Positions 16,107 to 24,540 of a DNA stretch of 64,000 bases are shown here, piece by piece (position 1 is the stretch's first letter; each line of letters begins with the position of its first letter). The notes below the pieces were generated by a model. That model searched no databases and was not told where the DNA came from. It worked only from the letters and a program-made list of their open reading frames with translations. Both the position numbers and the translations under genes were made by a program. The DNA lies in assembly GCA_958422185.1 (NCBI GenBank), contig CATZNW010000002.1, positions 1 through 64,000 on the forward strand, read 5' to 3'. The stretch comes from an uncultured Clostridium sp. (GTDB lineage Bacteria > Bacillota > Clostridia > Oscillospirales > Acutalibacteraceae).

Positions 16107-17147
16107 TCACCACTTGTTGTGAACCCGCTCGGCAAACGCCATTTTATTATTTAAGATAATTTCCTTGCCGTCATCCAGAATCGCCTTGCCGGAAATGAGT
16201 CCGAACACCTGGTGAGGGATCATGCACATGATCTTTGCGTCGATCGGATCATATCGGTCAATAACAGGCCTGAAACACATTTCAAAACGCCCGTCAGACG
16301 ATGTAAAAGTCCAAGGCTCAGTATACAGATATTTTTTGCCCTTCATCGGAATATTGAATTTAACGTCTTCAAGCTTATGCGCGGCGCCGTTATAAAACAG
16401 CATGTTTTCACTTGCCGCACTTGTGTTTCCGAAACCGTAGCCTATGTTAAAGCCAAAAACATTTCCGTCTTCAAGCACGGTTTGTCCAGACCCCCAGTAC
16501 CATGTGTTGTCATAAGTCCATACGCCTCTTCCCCAGTCAAGCGTTGCCAGCGCACCGTTTGCCCTGCTGAATTCATATTTCCTGCCGTCAAACTCAAAAA
16601 AGCCCTCTGCTCGCATACAGTTGATTTTCTGATTGTAATAAAAATGCCTGTCCTTATCAAACGGCGTGGCAATGACCATGCTCTCCGGCGGGATCTCGGT
16701 TAAACGTATATCAAATATAAGAGCCTTTTTAGAGTTGCAGTAATTGTCAAACGATCCGTAAAGCCGGCGCTCTGTTCCATTGTTCTCAAAGGTAAAATCA
16801 GCGGTGCCCGCGCGTGCGTGAACATCGCCGCGCTCACTTGTTGGCGGAAGATTGACCTTCCCCATTGTAAACAGATTGATCTGCGCCCCGTTCATCTGGC
16901 GGGGATTTTCCCCGAAACGCAGTATAGAAGCTGAAACCGTGCCTACATATCCGGCATCTGAAATTGTAAGGCAAATTCCGTAATCCTGCGTTCCTATATA
17001 ATAATAGTCCCACTCCTTAATACGGATCTTCGGGGCTTTTATATCATCCCGTGCGTATTGCCAAAAAAGCTTTTTTGCATACCCCGGCTCCGCAATATTG
17101 CCGTTTTCGTCAAGCAGTTTCTGCGGTCTTGTGATCTCACGCTGCAT
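16107..17147 (-). CDS. DUF2804 family protein
   Basis: The 346-residue protein matches the DUF2804 pattern in beginning (REITRPQKLLDENGN), in its many Trp/Tyr-rich beta-strand segments (WDWGRGVWTYDNTWYWG-like core) and in length. There is no signal peptide or membrane helix. The family has no established function; the fold resembles lipocalin-like hydroxyneurosporene-synthase relatives, which is weak guidance. AAAGGAGGCG precedes the start. The glycosylase gene ends 19 bases upstream on the same strand, so the two probably share a transcript. Confidence 0.85.
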   Translation of the reverse strand: MQREITRPQKLLDENGNIAEPGYAKKLFWQYARDDIKAPKIRIKEWDYYYIGTQDYGICLTISDAGYVGTVSASILRFGENPRQMNGAQINLFTMGKVNLPPTSERGDVHARAGTADFTFENNGTERRLYGSFDNYCNSKKALIFDIRLTEIPPESMVIATPFDKDRHFYYNQKINCMRAEGFFEFDGRKYEFSRANGALATLDWGRGVWTYDNTWYWGSGQTVLEDGNVFGFNIGYGFGNTSAASENMLFYNGAAHKLEDVKFNIPMKGKKYLYTEPWTFTSSDGRFEMCFRPVIDRYDPIDAKIMCMIPHQVFGLISGKAILDDGKEIILNNKMAFAERVHNKW

Positions 17148-17166
17148 GAAAACGCCTCCTTTTGTT

Positions 17167-17661
17167 TTAAAGATATCGGTTTATTACGCTGTATTCTTCA
17201 ATCAGTTTTTCAAGGCTCATCCTGGCGTTTGCCGGACTGGGAGACGGCAGACACACTGCCTCTATCCCTGTTTTTTCCAGCTGATACCGGCAATAATATC
17301 TGTACGCCGTTTTGCCGGTAGTAAAGATCATTTTAATATCCGCTTTATCCAGGATCAGGCTCAGATCGTTGGGCACGGCATTTTTTATACTGCTGTCCGC
17401 CGCGCCCGCAATATCGCAGGAGCTGAGAGTATCCCAAAGTGCAATACGGTTGTTCAGCAAAAAGCTTGTTTTTTCTTCACTGCTGCACGGAAGCTCTTCT
17501 CCGCGCACGGCGGCAAGCACACGCCAGAAACGGTTCTGCGGATTGCCGTAGAAAAAATTTACCCGGCGCGATTTAGGCGAAGGCATCGTCCCAAGGATCA
17601 GCACACGGCTGTTTTCATCATAAACAGGCGGTATGGAATGAATAATATGTTCGTATCTCAT
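17167..17661 (-). CDS. DNA-deoxyinosine glycosylase / Mug-like uracil-DNA glycosylase superfamily
   Basis: The 164-residue protein belongs to the uracil-DNA glycosylase superfamily, closest to the family-6 hypoxanthine (deoxyinosine) glycosylases. It shows the first motif ILGTMPSPKS at about residues 26-35, the YGNPQNRFW segment, and a second motif LPSPSPANARMS that contacts the flipped base. It would excise deaminated bases from DNA. Family-6 enzymes prefer hypoxanthine; activity on uracil cannot be ruled out. It precedes the DUF2804 gene on the same strand. Confidence 0.87.
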   Translation of the reverse strand: MRYEHIIHSIPPVYDENSRVLILGTMPSPKSRRVNFFYGNPQNRFWRVLAAVRGEELPCSSEEKTSFLLNNRIALWDTLSSCDIAGAADSSIKNAVPNDLSLILDKADIKMIFTTGKTAYRYYCRYQLEKTGIEAVCLPSPSPANARMSLEKLIEEYSVINRYL

Positions 17662-17719
17662 AATCTGATATTACCATAAACTCGCCAAAAATAAAAGTGA
17701 TAAAACGGCAAAAAAGGTG

Positions 17720-17748
17720 TTGACATTGCGGATATTTTTTGCTATTAT
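17720..17748 (+). promoter_or_regulatory. Promoter for tRNA-Asn
   Basis: TTGACA and TATTAT are 17 bases apart, 28 bases upstream of the tRNA. Confidence 0.75.
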
Positions 17749-17776
17749 ATTAAAGCACTTGAGATATTGCATATAT

Positions 17777-17852
17777 TCCTCAATAGCTCAGTCGGTAGAG
17801 CATGCGGCTGTTAACCGCAGGGTCGTTGGTTCGAGTCCAACTTGGGGAGCCA
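17777..17852 (+). tRNA. tRNA-Asn (anticodon GTT)
   Basis: A full cloverleaf is visible with acceptor arms TCCTCAA / TTGGGGA, D arm with AGCTCAGTCGGTAGAGC, anticodon loop CTGTTAA with anticodon GTT, T arm GGTTCGAGTCC, discriminator G and encoded CCA. Confidence 0.97.
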
Positions 17853-17858
17853 TAAGAA

Positions 17859-17885
17859 AAGGAACCGTTTACGGTTCCTTTTTTT
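17859..17885 (+). terminator. Terminator of tRNA-Asn
   Basis: AAGGAACCGT / ACGGTTCCTT hairpin followed by seven T. A second inverted repeat (AAACGGGAATT / AATTCCCGTTT) follows near 17893-17921. Confidence 0.8.
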
Positions 17886-17946
17886 GTTCTCAAAACGGGA
17901 ATTCACGCCAAATTCCCGTTTAACAAACCGCTGAAACTGTTATTTT

Positions 17947-17975
17947 TTGAATATGATTTTTTCGGTATATATGAT
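17947..17975 (+). promoter_or_regulatory. Promoter for the flavoprotein at 18049
   Basis: TTGAAT and TATGAT are separated by 17 bases, 73 bases before the start codon. Confidence 0.5.
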
Positions 17976-18048
17976 ATACTATCTTTACAAGGCAGAGCGC
18001 TTGCAGATATTTAATTTTACGTTTCAGTTTTAGGCGGGAGGAAACATT

Positions 18049-19371
18049 ATGAAAGGCAAAATCATCGTTGCGGGGATGGGACACGGCGGTCTGGCCGCCG
18101 CCGCAATACTTGCAAGATCCGGATATGACGTAACAGTGTATGAGCAGAAGAGCGCAGGAACGCTGGGATACGACTGGACGGATATTTTTGATCCGAAGGC
18201 ATTTGCTGCCGCAGGGCTGCCGATGCCCTCTGAAGAACTTTACACATACAAAGAAGACATGACTTTTTTCAACCCATCCATGACGGTGGGACTGCGCCAG
18301 CACGTTCCGACTGAACAGCGGGAGATAAAAATGGAAAGACGGGATATTTATTCTCACCTTATCCGCTGCGCAGAGGACAGCGGCGCGAAACTTGTGTATG
18401 ACTGCATCGTACATGCGCCGATCATGGCAGGCAGCCGTGTGGTTGGCATTTCAACAGACCTTGGCGATTTTTACGCAGACCTGATTATTGACGCCTGCGG
18501 TATAGATTCGCCCATAAGGAAAAATCTGCCGCCGGAGATCCCGATTGAAAAAACCGCGGACAGGAAAGACAGAATAACCATATACCGAGCGTTCTTTGAC
18601 AGAACCGATATGCGCGAGGTGCGCGATAAATTCAAGGTGATCTTATTTGCTGACGGCATCTGCGGGATCAGCTGGATCGCGACAGAAGAGAACTACACGG
18701 ATCTGCTGATCGGCCGTTTTGCGGATTTTGACATGGAAGAGGTTGCGCGCTTTTCTGATATTTTACGCAGAAACCATCCGCAGCTCGGAAAAAAGATTGT
18801 GCGCGGCGGTCAGTTTGCGCAGATACCGGTGCGCCAGCCTCTTTCCGTTATGGTATGGGACGGTTATGCTGCGATCGGCGACAGCGCTTTTATGACAGTG
18901 CCGCTGATAGGTTCCGGGATTGCCAATTCCCTGCGCGCGGCCCGTTTTCTCGCGGATACGATAATTTCCGATGTTTACGGCAGATATGACTGCGAAACGC
19001 TGTGGCAGTATGAAGTGCGGTATTTCCGTGAACTGGGGCGCGGACTCGCGCCGCTTGCGGCGGCAAAACGCCTGCTGCTCGCAATGAGTGCGCAGGACAT
19101 TGATTATTTTTTTGAGTCCGGAACGCTGAATGAGGACAATATTACAATGACAGCCGATTTTCACAGCCTGTTTGACCTAATCAGGCCTGATCCTGCCGAT
19201 CTGATCAAAAAAGGCAGAAATATCTTAAAAAATAAGGCGGCGCTAAAAAAACTGCTTGCCGGCGTACCAAAGATAGCCGGAGCCATGGCAGCCGGCGCTG
19301 CGATTCCGGTTCATTGGAACGAGCGTTCCGTACGCCGCTGGGCTGACCGTTATTCAGCCTGTTTTCGCTGA
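18049..19371 (+). CDS. FAD-dependent oxidoreductase, geranylgeranyl-reductase-like
   Basis: The 440-residue flavoprotein has an N-terminal FAD fold (VAGMGHGGLAAAAILA, with the glycines GxGxGG), a central GIDSPIRKNL segment and a late IGDSAFMTVPLIGSGI segment that in this superfamily binds the flavin pyrophosphate. This arrangement is that of geranylgeranyl-reductase/PHBH-type enzymes, which reduce isoprenoid double bonds or hydroxylate aromatics. The substrate is unknown. GGGAGG precedes the ATG. It stands alone between tRNA-Asn and the convergent rplM-rpsI operon. Confidence 0.75.
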   Translation: MKGKIIVAGMGHGGLAAAAILARSGYDVTVYEQKSAGTLGYDWTDIFDPKAFAAAGLPMPSEELYTYKEDMTFFNPSMTVGLRQHVPTEQREIKMERRDIYSHLIRCAEDSGAKLVYDCIVHAPIMAGSRVVGISTDLGDFYADLIIDACGIDSPIRKNLPPEIPIEKTADRKDRITIYRAFFDRTDMREVRDKFKVILFADGICGISWIATEENYTDLLIGRFADFDMEEVARFSDILRRNHPQLGKKIVRGGQFAQIPVRQPLSVMVWDGYAAIGDSAFMTVPLIGSGIANSLRAARFLADTIISDVYGRYDCETLWQYEVRYFRELGRGLAPLAAAKRLLLAMSAQDIDYFFESGTLNEDNITMTADFHSLFDLIRPDPADLIKKGRNILKNKAALKKLLAGVPKIAGAMAAGAAIPVHWNERSVRRWADRYSACFR

Positions 19372-19460
19372 GAAAATAACGGCCGCTTTGCGTAAAATCA
19401 GCGGTTTCGACCGTGCCGCGAGGACCCGCAGGAACAAAGCGGAAACGACACAAATAAAAA

Positions 19461-19487
19461 AACAGCCCTGAATAATACAGGGCTGTT
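19461..19487 (-). terminator. Terminator of rplM-rpsI
   Basis: AACAGCCCTG / CAGGGCTGTT forms the stem, and on the minus strand TTTTTTT follows. Confidence 0.75.
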
Positions 19488-19505
19488 GATGGCAATAAAA
19501 CGTAA

Positions 19506-19904
19506 TTAACGCTTTGAGAACTGCGGCGCGCGACGAGCGGCTTTGAGACCGTACTTCTTTCTTTCTTTCATTCGAGGGTCACGGGTAAGAAGGCCTGCCT
19601 TCTTAAGAACCGGGCGCAGAGACTCGTCATACTGAAGAAGAGCCCTTGCGATACCGTGGCGGATAGCGCCGGCCTGGCCTGAAACGCCGCCGCCGTTTAC
19701 ACGGCAGACAATATCAAACTTCTCTTTTGTATTGGTAAGAACGAGAGGCTGGTTTACTATAAGCTTAAGAGTATCAAGGCCGAAATAATCGTCTATATCC
19801 CTGTCGTTAATGGTAACCTTACCTGTGCCGGCATATACGCGAACGCGGGCAACGGATTCTTTTCTTCTGCCTGTACCGTAGAAATATGGATTTGATTCGT
19901 ACAT
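19506..19904 (-). CDS. rpsI: 30S ribosomal protein S9
   Basis: The 132-residue protein shows the S9 signature GTGRRKESVARVR near its start, GGGVSGQAGAIRHGIARAL in the middle, and the basic tail ending in KAARRAPQFSKR that reaches the P-site tRNA. It lies 16 bases after rplM, the universal pairing, and is followed by a terminator. Confidence 0.98.
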   Translation of the reverse strand: MYESNPYFYGTGRRKESVARVRVYAGTGKVTINDRDIDDYFGLDTLKLIVNQPLVLTNTKEKFDIVCRVNGGGVSGQAGAIRHGIARALLQYDESLRPVLKKAGLLTRDPRMKERKKYGLKAARRAPQFSKR

Positions 19905-19920
19905 AATCTCTTAACCTCCC

Positions 19921-20349
19921 TTAGAATTCCCAAGCAACGGGCTGCTGTGCCTCGTGCTTGTGCTCGGCGCCTTTATAAATACGGCATCTTGTAAGCTGCT
20001 TTCTGCCCTGAGTTGTGCTGGGAAGCATGCCCTTAACAGCAAGCTGCATAGCAAAATCGCTCTTTTCTTTCATAAGAGTACCGTATTTAACCTCTTTAAG
20101 GTTGCCGATGTAGCCGGTGTGGTGCTGATAAAGCTTTTTGTTGAGCTTGTCACCCGTAAGAACGGCTTTGTCTGTATTGATAATGATTACGAAATCGCCG
20201 CAGTCTACGCTGGGAGTGAAGATCGGCTTGTTTTTTCCGCGAAGAAGAACAGCCGCTTCCGCCGCAACTCTGCCGAGGGGCTTGCCCGCAGCGTCAAGAA
20301 CATACCATTTGCGTTCGATTTCGTCAGCCTTTGGCATAAATGTTGACAT
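19921..20349 (-). CDS. rplM: 50S ribosomal protein L13
   Basis: The 142-residue product matches L13 with KADEIERKWYVLDAAGKPLGR at the N terminus and GMLPSTTQGRKQL later. It is an early assembly protein of the large subunit. GGAGG before ATG at 20349 sets the start; a longer reading adds 12 unrelated residues. First gene of the rplM-rpsI operon. Confidence 0.98.
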   Translation of the reverse strand: MSTFMPKADEIERKWYVLDAAGKPLGRVAAEAAVLLRGKNKPIFTPSVDCGDFVIIINTDKAVLTGDKLNKKLYQHHTGYIGNLKEVKYGTLMKEKSDFAMQLAVKGMLPSTTQGRKQLTRCRIYKGAEHKHEAQQPVAWEF

Positions 20350-20425
20350 TTTACTTTCCTCCAAACCGAATGATTCGTTTTTCAACTTGCCGCATTATAA
20401 TAGCATAAGGCGGATAAGATGTCAA
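20350..20425 (-). promoter_or_regulatory. Promoter and short leader of rplM-rpsI
   Basis: On the minus strand TTGACA (20420-20425) and TATTAT (20397-20402) are 17 bases apart. The leader of about 40 bases contains a small inverted repeat, AACGAAT / ATTCGGTT, directly ahead of the GGAGG ribosome site. L13 operons in some Firmicutes have autoregulatory leaders, and this hairpin could play that part; this is inference. The stretch 20426-20665 shows nothing else. Confidence 0.6.
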
Positions 20426-20687
20426 CACCGAAATTAAAAAAATAAAGCGTATCTCCGTTTTACTCATTTTATCTCATTTTATCGCGTCTATTCTTATTTT
20501 TAATTTATCAGTTTCCCGTCACGGAACGTATTTTTCAGTGTTCGCGGCAAACCGAACATGGCCGTTTTATGCCTTAAGGCGCAGCAATAAACGCTTGCAA
20601 AGCAAAGCCCGATTTGTTAAACTAAAATATATTATAATATATGTATTGCTATTCTAAATAAAATGCATGATTGCAGAGGTGCTGGCT

Positions 20688-21554
20688 TTGAAGATTTCAG
20701 AGATATTAAAGAATAAAAAAGTAACCGTGTCTTTTGAGGTTTTCCCTCCTAAGGAATGGAGCAAAATAGAAAACACAAAAACCGTTGTGGCGGAAATGGC
20801 AAAAAGCGATCCTGCTTTCATGAGCGTCACATACGGCGCGGCAGGCACGCGCACCGGATTTACTACCGAGATTGCTGCCGCGATTAAAAACTGCGGCATA
20901 ACGCCGCTGTCCCACCTTACCTGCCTTACCTCAACAAAGGATAAAATAGACGGCGTGCTTGACGAATGGAAAGCTGCGGGAATAGAAAACATACTTGCCC
21001 TGCGCGGCGATATTCCCAAAGATTTTGAATTTCCGGACGGCCGACATTTTGAGCACGCATTTGAGCTCGTGCAGGAAATCAAAGAAAAAGGCGGTTTCTG
21101 CATCGGCGGCGCATGCTATCCCGAAGTCCATCCCGAAAGCGCAAACCGGGTTGAAGACATACAGCACTTAAAGGAAAAAGTGGACTGCGGGCTTGATTTT
21201 CTTACAACGCAGATGTTTTTTGACAATGAAGTATTCTTCCGCTTTAAGGAAAACTGCCTGATAAAAGGCATAAACGTGCCTATAATCGCAGGAATTATGC
21301 CGATAACGAACGCAAGCCAGATCAAACGGAGCGTAGAACTTTCCGGCAGCAGTTTTCCGAAAAAATTCCATAAAATTATTGAGCGTTTCGGCGATGACCC
21401 CGCAAAAATGAAACAGGCGGGCATTATTTACGCAACGGAACAGATAATCGATCTCATGGCGAACGGGCAGAACAATATTCATATCTACACAATGAATAAG
21501 CCGGATGTCGCAGGCTCAATAATGAAAGGCCTTTCGGAGATCATAAATGAATAA
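20688..21554 (+). CDS. metF: 5,10-methylenetetrahydrofolate reductase
   Basis: The 288-residue flavoenzyme reduces methylene-THF to methyl-THF, the methyl donor for MetH. Recognisable segments are VSFEVFPPK, SVTYGAAGT and ALRGDIP. The start is read as TTG at 20688, because AGAGGTG ends six bases ahead of it; an ATG at 20667 would leave seven residues before the usual family start and has no ribosome site. It heads an operon with the MetH reactivation domain and metH, each overlapping the previous gene by a few bases. Confidence 0.94.
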   Translation: MKISEILKNKKVTVSFEVFPPKEWSKIENTKTVVAEMAKSDPAFMSVTYGAAGTRTGFTTEIAAAIKNCGITPLSHLTCLTSTKDKIDGVLDEWKAAGIENILALRGDIPKDFEFPDGRHFEHAFELVQEIKEKGGFCIGGACYPEVHPESANRVEDIQHLKEKVDCGLDFLTTQMFFDNEVFFRFKENCLIKGINVPIIAGIMPITNASQIKRSVELSGSSFPKKFHKIIERFGDDPAKMKQAGIIYATEQIIDLMANGQNNIHIYTMNKPDVAGSIMKGLSEIINE

Positions 21555-22125
21555 AACAGAAATATTAAGATACATGCGCACAAAAAGCAGCGTAAACGAC
21601 GAACGCCTGCTATCCATGATAGACTCAGCAATGGACGAAATAAACAGGGTGTGCGAGCCTAAAAGCATTTACAGGATATTTGACTGTGAAGTGACGGAGA
21701 CCGCGCTGAAAGCAGGCGGTTTTGAATTTGAGAGCCGCCGCCTTGCGCAGAACCTTTCCGGCTGCAGACGTGTTGCCCTGCTTGCCGCAACGGTTGGCGT
21801 TAACGGCGATATGCTGCTGCGAAAACACGCCGCAGACGGCGCCATGCTGCTTATCATGCAGGCGTCTCTTGCCTCTAAAATTGAAGAGGTGTGTGACGCT
21901 TTACAGGCTGAGATTGAAAAAGAAGAGGGCGCAAAGACCCGGCAGCGGTATTCGCCGGGGTATTTTGACCTTGATATAACGGAGCAAAGAAAGATCTTTA
22001 AACTTATGGATATAACAAAACGCTGCGGAATAACGCTGAGCGACACCTGCCAGATGATCCCGACAAAATCCGTTACGGCATTTGCCGGAATAGAACCGGG
22101 CACGGAGGAAACAGATGAACATTAA
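21547..22125 (+). CDS. Free-standing methionine synthase reactivation domain
   Basis: The 192-residue protein corresponds to the C-terminal AdoMet-binding reactivation domain of MetH (Met_synt_B12). Its signature RYSPGYFDLDITEQRKIF is at residues about 136-153. This domain binds S-adenosylmethionine to reductively methylate cobalamin that has oxidised to cob(II)alamin. Here it is a separate gene that overlaps both metF and metH, and the downstream MetH lacks it, so the two proteins together make one complete enzyme. Confidence 0.88.
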   Translation: MNKTEILRYMRTKSSVNDERLLSMIDSAMDEINRVCEPKSIYRIFDCEVTETALKAGGFEFESRRLAQNLSGCRRVALLAATVGVNGDMLLRKHAADGAMLLIMQASLASKIEEVCDALQAEIEKEEGAKTRQRYSPGYFDLDITEQRKIFKLMDITKRCGITLSDTCQMIPTKSVTAFAGIEPGTEETDEH

Positions 22126-24427
22126 ATTTTTTGACGGCAGTATGGGCACCATGCTGCAAAGCATGGGGCTTGGCGCAGGCGAACTGCCCGAACTTCTTAA
22201 TATTACGGATAGTGAAAAAGTGCTTTCCGTTCACCGCGCGTATGCCGCTGCGGGAAGCGAATATATAACAACAAACACCTTCGGCGCGAACAGGCTTAAG
22301 ATAAAAGACCCGGAAGAAGTAATCAGGGCCGGCGTGCATCTGGCGAAAAGCGCAGGCAAAAAGGTTGCGCTGGATATAGGCCCCACCGGCAAACTCCTAC
22401 AGCCGATGGGCGAACTGGATTTTGAAGACGCCGTTGATATTTTTGCCCAGATGATAAACGCCGGCAAGGACGGCAGTGATCTTGTGCTTATTGAAACAAT
22501 GAGCGATACTTATGAGATAAAAGCCGCCGTACTCGCCGCAAAGGAAAACTGCGACCTGCCTGTTTTCGTTACCATGATCTTTGACGAAAAAGGCAGACTG
22601 CTTACGGGAGCAGACGTTAAAACAGCCGTAACCATGCTTGAGGGGCTTGGTGTTGACGCTATAGGATTTAACTGCGGACTCGGCCCTGCCGAAACGCTGC
22701 CGCTTGTTGAAGAAATAAGAAAATGGACTTCCCTGCCGATTATCGTTCAGCCTAATGCGGGCCTGCCTGAAAGCGTAAACGGCAAAACGGTCTATAATGT
22801 TTCGCCGGAGGCTTTCGCCCTCGATATGAAAAAAGCGGCTGATATGGGAGTATCCTGCCTCGGCGGCTGCTGCGGCACAACGCCGGAACATATCAAAAAA
22901 ATGATTGAACTTTGCAGGGATATTCCGGCAAATATTCCGCAGAAGAAAGACCTTACCCTCGTTTCTTCATACAGCCAAACGGTGGAAATAGGCGAAAAGC
23001 CCGTTATAATAGGCGAGCGCATAAACCCCACCGGCAAAAAATTATTGAAAGAGGCGCTGCGCAGAAACGATATTGAATATATCATAAAAGAGGGGCTGAA
23101 ACAAACGGACGCCGGCGCGCATATTCTGGACGTAAATGTAGGCCTGCCTGAGATAGACGAAGCGGAAATGATGGGAACGGCGGTAAAGAGCCTTCAGAGC
23201 GTTATTGCCGCCCCGCTTCAGATAGACACTTCCAACACGGCCGCGCTTGAGAGAGCACTCAGGATATACAACGGCAAACCGATGATAAATTCCGTAAACG
23301 GCAAGGCTGAAAATATGGAAGCGGTCTTCCCCCTGGCAAAAAAATACGGCGGCGTTGTGGTCTGCCTTTGTCTTGACGAGAGCGGAATACCGCAGACGGC
23401 GCAGGGCAGAATAAAAATTGCCGAAAAGATAATACATACCGCCGCCAATTACGGAATAGACAAAAAAGACCTTATTGTTGACGCGCTTACCATGACGATC
23501 AGCACGGATTCCTCAAACGGCACGGAAACGCTGAAAGCCGTGGAATATATCCGCCGCACGCTTGGGGTAAATACCGTTTTGGGCGTTTCGAACATCTCTT
23601 TCGGCCTGCCAAAGAGAGATGCAATAAATACAGCGTTTTTCACGCTTGCGCTGCAAAGCGGGCTTTCCGCCGGAATTATAAACCCGAATTCGCAGAGCAT
23701 GATGAACGCGTATTACGCCTTTAACGCGCTAAACGGGCTGGACAGAAACTGCACTGAATATATAAAGAGCGTGACCGTGCCGGAGCAGACTGCCCCGGCA
23801 GGCTCAACTACACTCCGCACAGCCATAGTGAAGGGCGTTAAGGAGGACGCGGCAAAATGCGCCGCCGAACTTCTTAAGACCAACGACTCGCTTGACGTTA
23901 TCAACCATTATATCATTCCCGCGCTGGACGAAGTGGGCGACGGATTTGAAAACAACCGAATCTTTCTGCCCCAGCTTCTGATGAGCGCGGACAGCGCAAA
24001 AGCCGCGTTTGACGTTATCAAGGAAAAGATGATACTGAGCGGCAAGAAAGAAAAGCACGGCAATAAGATAGTCATAGCCACGGTCCACGGCGATATTCAC
24101 GACATAGGAAAAAATATAGTAAAAGTGCTGCTTTCCAATTACGGATTTGACGTGATTGACCTCGGCAAAGACGTGCCGGAGGAAGAAGTGCTTAAAGCAG
24201 TAAAAGAAAACGGCATAAAATTAGTCGGCCTTTCCGCGTTGATGACAACTACCGTGCCCGCAATGGAAAAAACCATTGCGCTTTTGCACAAAAACACAAA
24301 CGCAAAAGTGATTGTAGGCGGAGCGGTGCTGACGCAGTCCTATGCCGATAGGATCCACGCCGACTGGTATGCCAGGGACGCTATGGAAACCGTTCGTATT
24401 GCACGTTCGTTTTTCGGCGAAAAATGA
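22115..24427 (+). CDS. metH: Cobalamin-dependent methionine synthase, without the reactivation domain
   Basis: The 770-residue protein transfers methyl from methyl-THF to homocysteine through cobalamin. Domains in order are: homocysteine-binding barrel (1-290) with zinc ligands Cys187 (GFNCGLG) and Cys252/Cys253 (GGCCGTT); pterin-binding barrel (about 295-555, IIGERINPTGKK); cap helices (about 565-645); and B12 domain (about 650-770) with the cobalt ligand His662 in GDIHDIGK. It ends right after the B12 domain, so the reactivation domain is supplied by the gene upstream, which it overlaps. A strong terminator follows. Confidence 0.95.
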   Translation: MNIKFFDGSMGTMLQSMGLGAGELPELLNITDSEKVLSVHRAYAAAGSEYITTNTFGANRLKIKDPEEVIRAGVHLAKSAGKKVALDIGPTGKLLQPMGELDFEDAVDIFAQMINAGKDGSDLVLIETMSDTYEIKAAVLAAKENCDLPVFVTMIFDEKGRLLTGADVKTAVTMLEGLGVDAIGFNCGLGPAETLPLVEEIRKWTSLPIIVQPNAGLPESVNGKTVYNVSPEAFALDMKKAADMGVSCLGGCCGTTPEHIKKMIELCRDIPANIPQKKDLTLVSSYSQTVEIGEKPVIIGERINPTGKKLLKEALRRNDIEYIIKEGLKQTDAGAHILDVNVGLPEIDEAEMMGTAVKSLQSVIAAPLQIDTSNTAALERALRIYNGKPMINSVNGKAENMEAVFPLAKKYGGVVVCLCLDESGIPQTAQGRIKIAEKIIHTAANYGIDKKDLIVDALTMTISTDSSNGTETLKAVEYIRRTLGVNTVLGVSNISFGLPKRDAINTAFFTLALQSGLSAGIINPNSQSMMNAYYAFNALNGLDRNCTEYIKSVTVPEQTAPAGSTTLRTAIVKGVKEDAAKCAAELLKTNDSLDVINHYIIPALDEVGDGFENNRIFLPQLLMSADSAKAAFDVIKEKMILSGKKEKHGNKIVIATVHGDIHDIGKNIVKVLLSNYGFDVIDLGKDVPEEEVLKAVKENGIKLVGLSALMTTTVPAMEKTIALLHKNTNAKVIVGGAVLTQSYADRIHADWYARDAMETVRIARSFFGEK

Positions 24428-24455
24428 TCACATTATAATACAATTATAAAAAAAG

Positions 24456-24495
24456 GCCTGCCGCAAACGCATGACGCATTTACGGCAGGCTTTTT
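24456..24495 (+). terminator. Terminator of the met operon
   Basis: GCCTGCCG / CGGCAGGC hairpin with a T5 tail. Confidence 0.85.
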
Positions 24496-24540
24496 CAGTT
24501 TGTCCTGCGAATGCTATTCTGTTTTGTTAAAGAACGCTGA

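Noticed and set aside
20667..20687. ATG start for metF seven codons earlier
   Set aside because: The AGAGGTG ribosome site lies after this ATG and is spaced correctly for the TTG at 20688.
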